Source: Nocardia brasiliensis
GTDB taxonomy: Bacteria > Actinomycetota > Actinomycetes > Mycobacteriales > Mycobacteriaceae
Reading direction: 5' to 3'
Length of the DNA: 64,000 bases
Assembly (NCBI RefSeq): GCF_011801125.1
Contig: NZ_CP046171.1
Location: 2,170,001-2,234,000, forward strand
Below are positions 36,032-44,306 of the stretch, in pieces; within the stretch, counting starts at the first letter, position 1, and each line of letters opens with the position of its first letter. The translations under genes and the position numbers were made by a program. The notes under the pieces are model-generated. The model did not search any database, was not told the origin of the DNA, and saw nothing but the letters and a program-made list of their open reading frames with translations.

Positions 36032-36133
36032 AATCGGCAGGTTTCTGGTTCGAGTCCAGATGGGGGAGCAGTGACCAGGGTGAACGGTACCGTTCGACCC
36101 TGGTTTTTTGCTTTTCGGGGTCAGAACGACACG
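36032..36133 (+). repeat. attR: right attachment site of the island
   Basis: Matches 3657-3758 with two differences. It contains only the 3' part of tRNA-Asn plus the terminator, so it is not a second tRNA gene. Confidence 0.93.
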
Positions 36134-36254
36134 CTTTCAGCGTCACATCGTTCGTCAGCGGGTTGCCGTGCCGAATCCCTGCTCCAGCATCGCCGACGAG
36201 TCCGGCGCCTGCTGGAGTGACGCGATTGAGTGTCGCTCAGTGACCTCTCGCGGG

Positions 36255-36355
36255 AGTGCCCCAGCTCGCCAGTGGCGGTGTGGTTTGATCAACTCGGTCC
36301 GGTGAGGACCGTTGATCGTCTCGGCGAGGGCGTTGTCAGGGCAGGAGCCGACCGC
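36255..36355 (-). pseudogene. Remnant of an IS3-family orfB
   Basis: The - strand reads SCPDNALAETINGPHRTELI then KPHRHWR, which matches the DNALAESING-x-TELIK-x-xRPWR box near the catalytic Glu of IS3 OrfB proteins. Everything upstream is replaced by the IS481 transposase gene. It differs from the island's IS3 element. Confidence 0.6.
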
Positions 36356-36360
36356 CCAAC

Positions 36361-37412
36361 CGAGAGCTAGATGTATGAGGCCATGACGTTGGTGACGCCG
36401 GTTCGGAGGCGGCTCGCTGGTGGCCGGTTTCCAGCGGCCGAGTGTGGTCGATGATAGTTGTAGTGGATGTTCCAGATCTGCAGCGCCTGCTGGCGCTGCA
36501 GATCTGAAGTCCACTCGCGGGCGTAGAGGAATTCCTCGGCCAGGATCCGGTTGTAACGCTCGACCTTGCCGTTGTGCCGCGGTGTGTAGGGCGTGATCCG
36601 CTGATGGCGGGCACCGAGGAGCACCTTCGCGAAGTCGCGGGCTTTGTAGCAGGCACCGTTGTCGGTGACGATCCGTTCGATGCTGGTGATGCCGTGAGCG
36701 GCGAAAAATGCCCGGGCCCGGAACACGAAACCGATTGCCGTGACTGCTTTCTCGTCCGGCAAGGCTTCTGTGTAGGCCAGCCTCGAGTAGCCGTCGACAG
36801 CGGTGTGAAGGAACACGTAACCGGGCCTGCAACGTTTGTTCGCCGCGCGGGCGGCTTTGTCCTGGGCCGATCCTCGACCGTGGATGCGCCAGCCGCCGCC
36901 GTCGGGGATCTTTCCGACCTTCTTGATATCGATGTGGACCATATGGCCTGGTCGGCGGGCGATGATCCGGCGCGGGGCCCGGTTCGGTTCACCGTTGGGG
37001 TCCAGAAACCGGCGTCGGTTCAGCCCGAGCCGGACCAGGTGCCGGCCCACGGTCCGCACCGAGATCCGGGTGCCTTCGGCTGCCAGTTCAAGTGAGATCC
37101 GGCGAGCGGACCATTTCCTGGTCCGGCGCAACAGTTCGATCCGGGCCACCACCTGCACTGGCGTGGCCGATGGTGACAGATGCGGGGCGCTGGACCGGTC
37201 GAGGAGCCCGAGCTCGCCGTGCTGACGAAATCTGTTGACCCACTTCGACGCACATCGGCGGGAGATGCCCATCTCGGCGGCGACATGGGCGATCGGGCGG
37301 GTCCGGCAGCGGTCCACGAGCCGGTGGCGGCCCTCGACAGTCAACGGGGCATTACGGTGAGACACGGCGGTTCTTTCGGTCGCGTGGCGGATGTGTGAGT
37401 TGGCGCTTCACA
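36361..37412 (-). mobile_element. IS481-family element (left end unsure)
   Basis: It contains one complete transposase gene. The upstream end is probably at 37412, where the inward sequence on the - strand begins TGTGAAGCGCCAACTCACA. The other end lies near the stop codon, and I could not define it. Confidence 0.55.
36367..37365 (-). CDS. IS481-family transposase
   Basis: This 332-aa protein has an N-terminal HTH (HVAAEMGISRRCASKWVNRF), the linker LLRRTRKWSARRI, and an rve integrase core with DDE residues: Asp in MVHIDIKKVG, Asp in IERIVTDNGACYK, and Glu in RHNGKVERYNRILAEEF. A Tyr-rich end follows (IWNIHYNYHRPHSA). It appears full length. It sits 230 bp outside attR, in chromosomal sequence, next to a broken IS3 piece. 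Confidence 0.92.
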   Translation of the reverse strand: MSHRNAPLTVEGRHRLVDRCRTRPIAHVAAEMGISRRCASKWVNRFRQHGELGLLDRSSAPHLSPSATPVQVVARIELLRRTRKWSARRISLELAAEGTRISVRTVGRHLVRLGLNRRRFLDPNGEPNRAPRRIIARRPGHMVHIDIKKVGKIPDGGGWRIHGRGSAQDKAARAANKRCRPGYVFLHTAVDGYSRLAYTEALPDEKAVTAIGFVFRARAFFAAHGITSIERIVTDNGACYKARDFAKVLLGARHQRITPYTPRHNGKVERYNRILAEEFLYAREWTSDLQRQQALQIWNIHYNYHRPHSAAGNRPPASRLRTGVTNVMASYI

Positions 37413-37714
37413 TCCTGCCGCCGGAAGAACCGCCCCCTTTCAGCCCACCCCACGCCCCGCGTCACCAACGTCACGACCCACAACACCTAGAGCCCGACCC
37501 CGTTTACCATCTCGACGTCCGTGAAACGCTCACGCTCAAACCCGCCGGTCTCCGGCTCAGAATGCACCGCCGGCACCCGTAAGACACAAACTTCGGATTA
37601 CCGGTCGGTGGGTCTATGGCAGATTCTTCGGCGCCGACTGGCCTGCGGTCCCGGCCACCATAGCGATCCTGCTCGGCAGGATGGGAAGAGACGCTTTTCG
37701 GCCCGCTCACAGGA
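37413..37714. other. ~300 bp without a supportable gene
   Basis: Short frames only; composition changes abruptly, consistent with scar sequence beside insertion elements. Confidence 0.35.
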
Positions 37715-38086
37715 CTATTCGCCCTTGTCGCGACGATCCTGATCGTTTTGGCGCGCGGCTTCCTGACGTCGGGCTTCGGCTCGTTGCTGTTCGGCGCGCT
37801 CACGGAGGCCGCGTAGGAAGGCTTCGTCTGCGGCGGGGTCTTGGGCGACGTAGCGACCGGGCCGGTCGTATTCGGCGTATCCGGTTGTCGAGCGCGGGCG
37901 GGTTTCGTGGACGGGACGGCCGGCGAAGAGCCAGAGCAGTGCGCCGACGGTCGGGATGAGGATGACCACGATCAGCCAGCCCATTTTGGGCAGGTGGCGG
38001 ATGCCCGCGTCGGGGCAGGTGATGATGTCGATCAGGCAGTAGACCCACAGCGCCAGCGTCAATAAGCCAACGATCGCGTAAGGCAT
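37715..38086 (-). CDS. PLDc_N domain small membrane protein
   Basis: This 123-aa protein has two membrane segments (IVGLLTLALWVYCLIDIITC and MGWLIVVILIPTVGALLWLF) separated by a short loop with KMGW, then GRP; this is the phospholipase D N-terminal (PLDc_N) pattern of actinobacterial small membrane proteins. A charged tail follows. Function is unknown. GGGAGGT lies just upstream of the ATG. Confidence 0.8.
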   Translation of the reverse strand: MPYAIVGLLTLALWVYCLIDIITCPDAGIRHLPKMGWLIVVILIPTVGALLWLFAGRPVHETRPRSTTGYAEYDRPGRYVAQDPAADEAFLRGLRERAEQQRAEARRQEAARQNDQDRRDKGE

Positions 38087-38856
38087 CAGTACCTCCCAGT
38101 GCAGGGGCCAGCCCGGTCCGTGCGGTGATTCAGGCGAATCCCCCCGACCGGCCCGGGCCTGCGCCCGAAGCTGGCAGATCTTATTCGAATAGGCGGCAGG
38201 AACAACCCCCGACTGCCGCTCCGGCAGAGGCTATCGGACAACCGTGTGGTTCTCCACTCGGTATCCGATCTATTGGACTCGGAGGGTGGTCCGGTGCCCG
38301 GCCGGTAGGCGTTCATTCCGGAGGGGCCGATGCATCCGGGCAGGGTGTCGTCGAGGTTGTCCCGGATGGTCGCGCCGAGTTGTTCAGGGGGAATCGTGTT
38401 CGAGCGCTGGATGCCGAAGGAGACGAAGTTGATCGAGGGTTTCTGCCCGGGGCTCAGCTTCCGGTTCGCCGCCTCTTCGCCGAGTGTTTGGACACGGAAG
38501 CACGCTGCGACCACGGTCCAGGCGTCGGTGTCTTCGGGGATCGGGATCAGGGTGCGAGAGGGGGCGGCACCAAGGTAGACGACCCACACGTCGCCGAGGT
38601 GGTCGTTGAGCACCGATTGCGGGTAGACGATTTTGGTGAGTGCATTCTGCAAAGTTTGCCCGCGCAGGTCGGTCTTGGTGTGTTCGAAGATCGGCAGGCT
38701 GCGCTCGGCGTACACCTTCGGCGGTGCCGCGGGTTTGAGCCAGAAGTAGCCCAATCCGGCGGCCACCCCGACTATGACCGCGGTGATCGCGCCGCCGAGG
38801 TAACGCCGGCGTCCCGCGGGCGGCGCCTACGGTATGGGGCCGGGTGTCTCGGTCAT
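38086..38856 (-). pseudogene. Membrane-anchored protein gene with amber codon at position 10
   Basis: An ATG at 38856 has AGGAG five bases upstream and reads MTETPGPIP, then TAG (38829-38827), then in the same frame APPAGRRRYLGGAITAVIVG and a membrane helix running on into VAAGLGYFWLKPAAPPKVYA. Without the TAG this is a coherent start, with one N-terminal membrane segment and an extracellular domain (DVWVVYLGAAPSRTLIPIPE). A restart at GTG 38766 would lose most of the helix. The C-terminal ~60 residues also look out of frame. Function is unknown. Confidence 0.6.
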
Positions 38857-39006
38857 CGCGACTCCTGGGCTCGATGTGGATCGGGCACCGATGTCATCCG
38901 CGCTGGACGTTCAGTTTCCTCCCACCGGGCGCGGGAGGAATGGCTGGATCCCGCGGGCCCCGCGTAGGTCGCATCGAGGCACCGATTGGACCCACCCGCC
39001 AACCGT

Positions 39007-39645
39007 TCACTCGAACGAAATACCAGCCGTGTCGATCTCGCCGGTCAGGTAGCGCTGGAGGGTGGGGGCGATGGCGGTGATGAGGGTTTCGGGTGGGGCG
39101 GAGGCCATCGGTTCGATGCCGACGATCTTGCGGGCCATGAGGAGGCCGATCATTTGGGAACCGACCAGGGCGACGCGCAGGCGTCCGTCGTCGTCCGGGG
39201 TGGCGATTCTCAGGCGGACCCGTTCCAGCACGACCTCGAGGATGAAGGAACGTGCCAGGGAGGTGTCGCCGCCTGCGATGATGCTGCGCACCATGGCGAC
39301 GACGCCTGCGCCCGCGGGGGAATCCCAGACTGTGAGGACGGCGCGGAGGATGGTTTCGCCGAGTCGGTCGAGCGGGGCCGCGTCGACGGCTGTCAGCGTG
39401 TGTTCGGGGTTCACGGGCAGCTGTACGACGGCGCCGAACAGTTCTTGTTTGGTGCCGAAGTAGTGATGTACCAACGCCGGATCGACCCCGGCGTCGGCGG
39501 CGACGGCGCGGATGGATGTCTTGTCGAAGCCTGCCTCCGCGAACCGGGCGCGGGCCGCGGCCAGGATCGCCTCGCGGGCACCGGACTGTCCTGGGCGGCG
39601 GCCGGATCTGGCGGGGCGATCGCCGGGGGCGGACCGGTTCGCCAT
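39007..39645 (-). CDS. TetR-family regulator
   Basis: This 212-aa protein has a typical TetR HTH (ILAAARARFAEAGFDKTSIR, AVAADAGVDPALVHHYFGTK). The C-terminal ligand domain is helical. Its ATG overlaps the stop of the ABC permease gene, so it is the last gene of an operon with the two ABC genes and probably represses it. A likely operator lies before the first gene (41174-41209). Confidence 0.92.
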   Translation of the reverse strand: MANRSAPGDRPARSGRRPGQSGAREAILAAARARFAEAGFDKTSIRAVAADAGVDPALVHHYFGTKQELFGAVVQLPVNPEHTLTAVDAAPLDRLGETILRAVLTVWDSPAGAGVVAMVRSIIAGGDTSLARSFILEVVLERVRLRIATPDDDGRLRVALVGSQMIGLLMARKIVGIEPMASAPPETLITAIAPTLQRYLTGEIDTAGISFE

Positions 39646-40436
39646 CACTGTGTGCGCCGCCGTAGGGTCGCGGCGCCGAGGCACAGCGCGACGACGGAGA
39701 ATCCGGCGACAACCGCGAGGTCGCGCCACATGGTGCCCGTCGCATTCGGATGCGTCGAAACCTCTTGCAGCGCATCGACCGCATAGCTCATCGGCATCAC
39801 GTTACTGATCGCCTCGAGCCAGCCGGGCAGCTCCCCGCGCGGAACGAGCAAGCCGCACAGGAAGATCTGCGGCGCGACCACCACCGGCATGAACTGCACC
39901 GCCTGGAATTCGGTGCGCGCGAACGCACTTGCCAGCAGGCCGAGGGCGACACCGCAGACGGCGTCGACCACCGCGATCAGCACCACCCAGCCGGGGCTGC
40001 CCGCCGAGTGCAGGCCGAGGAATCCGAACGACACCAGGCAGGCCACCCCGGCCTGCGCGGCGGCGGCCAGCGAGAACGCGGTGCCGTAGCCACCGAGCAG
40101 GTCGAGCTTGGCCAACGGCGTGGTGAGCAGCCGTTCCAATGTGCCCGAGGTGCGTTCGCGCTGCATGGCGATGGCGGTGATCAGGAACATCACGATGAAC
40201 GGCAGGATGCCGAGCATGCTGATGCCGACCCGGTCGAACAGCGGCACCGGATTGAACGGGTTGGTCGGGGTGTCTTTGTAGATGAAGTACAGCAGCGTCA
40301 TCAGCAACGCGGGCACCACCACGATCATGGCGACGGTGCGATGGTCGTTGCGCAGTTGGCGCAGAATGCGGGTGGTGGTCGCGAGATAGGGGCGCAGGGT
40401 GGGTGTGCGTCGCGTCGCCGAGTTGTCGTACGTCAT
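39645..40436 (-). CDS. ABC-2 type exporter permease
   Basis: This 263-aa protein has about six membrane segments. It carries the ABC-2 signature region (FLITAIAMQRERTSGTLERL, LTTPLAKLDLL) and VPRGELPGWLEAISNVMPMS in the last loop. It overlaps both neighbours by four bases. With the ATPase it forms a drug- or lipid-type exporter; the substrate is unknown. Confidence 0.9.
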   Translation of the reverse strand: MTYDNSATRRTPTLRPYLATTTRILRQLRNDHRTVAMIVVVPALLMTLLYFIYKDTPTNPFNPVPLFDRVGISMLGILPFIVMFLITAIAMQRERTSGTLERLLTTPLAKLDLLGGYGTAFSLAAAAQAGVACLVSFGFLGLHSAGSPGWVVLIAVVDAVCGVALGLLASAFARTEFQAVQFMPVVVAPQIFLCGLLVPRGELPGWLEAISNVMPMSYAVDALQEVSTHPNATGTMWRDLAVVAGFSVVALCLGAATLRRRTQ

Positions 40437-41164
40437 GCCGCTCGTCCCATCGTGATCAGCGCGAGAAACGCGCGTTCGAGGTTCTCTTCACCGGTTTCGG
40501 CCCGCAATTCGGCCGGGCTCAACTGGGCGAGCAGGTGCCCTTCGCGCATGAGTAGTAGCCGGTCGCAATGTTCGGCCTCGTCCATCACGTGACTGGACAC
40601 GACCAATGTGGTTCCGGCGGCGGCGAGTTCGTGGAACTGCTGCCAAAGATCCACGCGCAGTACCGGATCCAGCCCGACGGTTGGTTCGTCCAGCACCAGC
40701 AGCTCCGGCTTGGCGACCAGGGCGCAGGCCAGTGACGCGCGGGTCTTCTGCCCGCCGGAGAGCTCGTCGCCGCGCTGGCCCGCGTGTTCGTCGAGACCGA
40801 CGGCGTGGATCGCCTCGTCGACGGCCGCGCGTTCACGGCCGTACAGTGCCGCGAAGTAGGCGACGTTCTCTCGCACGCTGATGTCGGAGTAGATGCTGGG
40901 CGCCTGCGTGACGTAGCCGATGCGGTGGCGCAGCGCCGCGGATCCGGCGGGCAGGCCGAGCGCCGAGATCTCGCCGGATTCGACGATCTGAGTGCCCACG
41001 ATGCTGCGCATCAGCGTCGTCTTTCCGCATCCCGATGGCCCGAGCAGCCCGGTGATCGACCCGCGCGGGATGGTCAGCGAAATGTCGTGCAGGACTTGCC
41101 GTCCACCCCGCCGAACAGCGAGGTTCCGAACATCCACGGCCGCGGATGGAATGGTTTGCGACAT
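40433..41164 (-). CDS. ABC exporter ATP-binding protein
   Basis: This 243-aa protein has Walker A GPSGCGKTT, the Q-loop YVTQAPSIY, signature LSGGQ, Walker B LLVLDEP and the H-loop VVSSHVMDE. It is the first gene of the ABC-permease-TetR operon and energises the exporter. Confidence 0.95.
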   Translation of the reverse strand: MSQTIPSAAVDVRNLAVRRGGRQVLHDISLTIPRGSITGLLGPSGCGKTTLMRSIVGTQIVESGEISALGLPAGSAALRHRIGYVTQAPSIYSDISVRENVAYFAALYGRERAAVDEAIHAVGLDEHAGQRGDELSGGQKTRASLACALVAKPELLVLDEPTVGLDPVLRVDLWQQFHELAAAGTTLVVSSHVMDEAEHCDRLLLMREGHLLAQLSPAELRAETGEENLERAFLALITMGRAA

Positions 41165-41173
41165 GGTCGACTC

Positions 41174-41209
41174 AATTCATCAAGTGTTGAATTCACTGTG
41201 TGATGAATT
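41174..41209. promoter_or_regulatory. Inverted repeat AATTCATCA...TGATGAATT, likely TetR operator
   Basis: Perfect 9-bp arms 18 bp apart, with TTGAATTCA between them, start 10 bp upstream of the ABC ATPase gene. The AT-rich repeat stands out from the surrounding GC-rich sequence. Confidence 0.7.
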
Positions 41210-41283
41210 TAGCGCGACTTGCCTGCACTGGCAAGACCCTGCGCCTGACGGCGGCGTGTCGCGCCAGTGCCGGAATTGGACGA

Positions 41284-41348
41284 CTGATCACCAGGTAGTG
41301 GTGGCGGCATCGCCCGAGAGCCCGCCGCCACCATTACCTGGTGATCAG
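41284..41348 (-). terminator. Very long hairpin after the multicopper oxidase gene
   Basis: CTGATCACCAGGTA (41284-41297) pairs with TACCTGGTGATCAG (41335-41348), and TGGTGGCGGC (41299-41308) with GCCGCCACCA (41324-41333): 24 Watson-Crick pairs plus one G-T mismatch, loop of 15. There is no T-run. It lies 20 bp past the stop codon. Confidence 0.75.
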
Positions 41349-41368
41349 CCGTCCAGGAGGATTCGGCG

Positions 41369-42892
41369 TCAGTGCCCGTGGTGCGGTGGTGGGGGAACGG
41401 CCGAACCGCCCGGCTCGACCACTGCGAATTGGCCCATCATGCCCAGGTCCTCGTGCCAGAGCAGGTGGCAGTGGTACATGTACGGTGCGGCAGGGTCGGC
41501 GGGGCCGTCGAACCGCACGGCCAGTCGCACGGTGGTGTTCGGCGGTAGGAAGACGGTGTCTTTCGGGCCGTTGAGCGCTGCGGGTGGTGGGCCGTCGTTC
41601 CTGCGCAGCACGCGGAATTGCACGTCGTGGATGTGGAAGTTGTGCGGCATGCCGTCGTTGTTGCGGACGGTCCAGATTTCGGTGGTGCCGCGGGTGACGG
41701 TGAAATCGATGCGGTCCATCGCCATCGGTTTCCCGTTGATACCGGACAGATTCAACTCGAAGCGCCGCTCGACGACCGAATCGGAACCGTCCGGGGTAGA
41801 CGGTCGCGCCAGCGTCGCGGGCAGGGCGGGCGACGGACGCAACGTGTCGGCGGCACGCAACTCCAGCACGTCGAAGGTGTCGTCGCCGCCGGCGAAGCGC
41901 TGGGTCCAGAAGTCGAGTCCGGCGTCGAGCTCGTTGCTGCGCAGCACGGTTCGTTCACCCGCGCGCATCCGCACGACGATTTCGGCTCGCTCACCGGGCG
42001 AGAGCGGCAGCCGGTCCAGTGTGAGCGGTTGTTCGATCAGGCCGCCATCGGTCGCGACGAGGGAGAAGCCGCGTCCGTCGGCGAAGCCGAAGGTGTAGGT
42101 GCGGGCGGTCGACGCGTTGAGCAGCCGGAGTCGGACCAGCTCGTCGCAGACGGTGCGGTAGGGCGCCAGGGTGCCGTTCACCATGGTCTGATCGCCGAGG
42201 AACCCGACGTCGCGGAAGATCGCGTGGGACGAATCCAGCTCGTTCTCACGGAACTTCACGTCCTGGACGATGACCGGCAGATCGTCGACGCCGTAATTCC
42301 TTGGTAGCGGCAGTGTTTCGGAGAACTCGTCGTCGAGCAGGAACATGCCCGCGAGGCCGCGCCGGACATGGTCCTCGGTCGCGCCGTGTGGATGCGGGTG
42401 GTACCAGAGCGTGGCGGCCGGTTGATCGATCGTCCATCGCGGCTGCCAGGTGGCGCCTGCCTGGACCATCTGGTGGGGCCCGCCGTCCATCGCCGCCGGG
42501 AGGTGCATGCCGTGCCAGTGCACGGTCGATGCCTCGGGTAGGTGATTGCGGACGGTCACCGCGACCTGCTCACCGCGCCGCGCCCGTAGCGTCGGCCCGA
42601 GGTAGGCGCCGTTGAAACCCCACGTCTCGGTCGCCTGGCCGGGCCGGAATTCGGTTCGCCCCGAACGCATGTCGAGTTCGAACTCGCGCGTGCCGTCGGG
42701 CAGCAGGCGTGCGGGCGCCAGCGGTGGGATGGCGAGTTCGTTCCGAAATTCGGTGCGGCCCACCGTGGATACGTCCGCGTTCAGGTACACCGCGGTGACG
42801 CCGCCGCCGACGGCGAGCGCGAGGAGCACCACCATGGCGCCGAGAATCAGAAGGAACCGCCGCCATCTACGCGGCCGGGAAACCGAAGGCAT
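41369..42892 (-). CDS. Multicopper oxidase (CueO/laccase-like), membrane-anchored
   Basis: This 507-aa protein has an N-terminal signal anchor (RRFLLILGAMVVLLALAVGG) and three cupredoxin domains. All copper-binding boxes are present: VHWHGMHL, WYHPHPHG, HNFHIHDVQF, and HCHLLWHEDLGMM with the type 1 copper Cys/His/Met. It also ends His-rich (PPPPHHGH). Such enzymes oxidise phenols or Cu(I) outside the cytoplasm and help copper tolerance. I used the ATG at 42892 because its upstream frame lacks signal-like sequence. Confidence 0.92.
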   Translation of the reverse strand: MPSVSRPRRWRRFLLILGAMVVLLALAVGGGVTAVYLNADVSTVGRTEFRNELAIPPLAPARLLPDGTREFELDMRSGRTEFRPGQATETWGFNGAYLGPTLRARRGEQVAVTVRNHLPEASTVHWHGMHLPAAMDGGPHQMVQAGATWQPRWTIDQPAATLWYHPHPHGATEDHVRRGLAGMFLLDDEFSETLPLPRNYGVDDLPVIVQDVKFRENELDSSHAIFRDVGFLGDQTMVNGTLAPYRTVCDELVRLRLLNASTARTYTFGFADGRGFSLVATDGGLIEQPLTLDRLPLSPGERAEIVVRMRAGERTVLRSNELDAGLDFWTQRFAGGDDTFDVLELRAADTLRPSPALPATLARPSTPDGSDSVVERRFELNLSGINGKPMAMDRIDFTVTRGTTEIWTVRNNDGMPHNFHIHDVQFRVLRRNDGPPPAALNGPKDTVFLPPNTTVRLAVRFDGPADPAAPYMYHCHLLWHEDLGMMGQFAVVEPGGSAVPPPPHHGH

Positions 42893-42958
42893 TGTTCGAC
42901 GGTAGAAAGCCGAGGTGCTCGGGCACATCAGGGAGCGCCCCCCATCCGTCCCTGATTG

Positions 42959-42981
42959 CAGAGGCCACGTGTAGGCCTCTG
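42959..42981. promoter_or_regulatory. Inverted repeat CAGAGGCC-N7-GGCCTCTG
   Basis: Perfect 8-bp arms in the divergent gap between the multicopper oxidase and the flavin oxidoreductase. Probably an operator for one of them. Confidence 0.5.
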
Positions 42982-43087
42982 AACTGCGGAACAAGATGTG
43001 TTCCAGGTCACATTGATGAGGTGTCACGTTCTCGGGGGCAGGTCTGTCCCATGGACGTCAGCAAGCACCCGAGCATCGGAGAATCCC

Positions 43088-44263
43088 ATGGACACCGCAC
43101 ATCGCATCGTCATCCTCGGCGGCGGTTACACCGGCATGGTGGCGGCCGCGCGATTGGCTCGGCGCACCCGTAAGCAGAACGTCCGGATCACGCTCGTGAA
43201 CCCGTCGGCCCGCTTCACCGAGCGGCTGCGGATGCACCAGATCGCCGCCGGTCATGAACTTGCCGACCATCGCATCGCCGATCTCCTGAGCGGCACCGGC
43301 GTCGAATTCGTCCAGGGCTGGGCCACTTCCCTCGATCCGGTCTCGGGCCAGGTCCTGGTCGACGGCACCCGGACGCTGGCTTACGACGAGTTGATCTACG
43401 CGCTGGGCAGCAGTACCGATACCGACACCGTGCCGGGTGCGGCCGACCACGCGTGGACGCTCAACGATCCCCGGGTCGCGCACCGGTTCGCGGAACGCTT
43501 GAATATGGTTGCGGCGCAAGGAGGTGCGGTCGCTGTCTGCGGTGGCGGCCTGACCGGTATCGAGGCGGCGGCCGAAATCGCCGAGAATCACCCGGGATTG
43601 CGGGTCACGCTGATCAGCAGCGGCGAGCCCGGCGCGATGATGGGTGCAAAGGCGCGTGCCTACCTGAACCGTGCGTTCGATCGTCTCGGTGTCGCGCGCG
43701 AGATCGGCGCCGCGGTCACGAAGGTGCTGCCCGATGGAGTCGAATTGGCCGGTGGCACTGTGATTCCCGCCGATCTCACGCTGTGGACCACCGGTGTGCG
43801 GGTCGCGCCGCTGGCGGCAGCGGCCGGCATCGCGACCGACGAGCGCGGGTTGATCGTGGTCGACGAGACACTGCGTTCGGTCTCGCACCCGAACATTCAC
43901 GCGGTGGGGGACGCGGCCGCGATCCGGATGCCATGGGGGCAGATCCACGGCACCTGCCAGAGCGGCATACCGACCGCGGCCTACGCCGCCGACACCATCG
44001 CCCGCGCGCTTCGGGGAAAGGCGACGAAGCCGTTCCGCTTCGGTTACTTCCACCAGCCGGTCAGCCTGGGCCGCCGGGACGCGATCATCCAGTTCACCAA
44101 GTCGGACGACACGCCGGGCCGCTGCTATCTGACCGGTCGGGCCGCGGTTGCCTACAAGGAGTCGGTCAGCGCCAGCCCGGTCCCGATCGTCCGGTTCAGC
44201 AGGCGGATGAACGTTCCGGTCAAGCTGCGGACCGGCCGGCGCGCGGCGGCGCCGATCGCGTGA
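43088..44263 (+). CDS. NAD(P)/FAD-dependent oxidoreductase (NDH-2-like)
   Basis: This 391-aa protein has an N-terminal FAD dinucleotide motif (IVILGGGYTGMVAAARLARR), a second NAD(P) motif (VAVCGGGLTGIEAAAEIAEN) and the FAD box HAVGDAAAIRMPWG. It resembles pyridine nucleotide-disulfide oxidoreductases and type II NADH dehydrogenases. It is followed by a SigJ/ECF41-type sigma factor; in that sigma group a neighbouring oxidoreductase is the usual target, and a TGTCAC sequence lies upstream at 43022. The substrate is unknown. Confidence 0.88.
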   Translation: MDTAHRIVILGGGYTGMVAAARLARRTRKQNVRITLVNPSARFTERLRMHQIAAGHELADHRIADLLSGTGVEFVQGWATSLDPVSGQVLVDGTRTLAYDELIYALGSSTDTDTVPGAADHAWTLNDPRVAHRFAERLNMVAAQGGAVAVCGGGLTGIEAAAEIAENHPGLRVTLISSGEPGAMMGAKARAYLNRAFDRLGVAREIGAAVTKVLPDGVELAGGTVIPADLTLWTTGVRVAPLAAAAGIATDERGLIVVDETLRSVSHPNIHAVGDAAAIRMPWGQIHGTCQSGIPTAAYAADTIARALRGKATKPFRFGYFHQPVSLGRRDAIIQFTKSDDTPGRCYLTGRAAVAYKESVSASPVPIVRFSRRMNVPVKLRTGRRAAAPIA

Positions 44264-44306
44264 CGCGGTTTTCGGACATGTCGGACAGGTCTGGGAGCAT
44301 GGCGCG

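Larger units (their letters stand above)
3657..36080. mobile_element. Integrative mobile island (~32.4 kb) in tRNA-Asn
   Basis: It is bounded by direct repeats attL and attR, with a tyrosine integrase and an excisionase-like gene at the left end and a MobF relaxase gene in the middle. No FtsK/TraB-type DNA pump or replication initiator was recognised, so it is either a mobilizable element or a decayed conjugative element. It carries defence and toxin cargo plus four copies of one IS3-family element. The relaxase is IS-disrupted, so self-mobilisation is probably lost. Confidence 0.88.

Noticed and set aside
36032..36068. Possible second tRNA-Asn at attR
   Set aside because: Only the 3' part from the anticodon stem onward is present; there is no D arm or 5' acceptor strand.
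40992..42098. Long + strand frame over the ABC ATPase promoter and multicopper oxidase
   Set aside because: It crosses a terminator hairpin and an operator-like repeat, and the - strand has all copper motifs.
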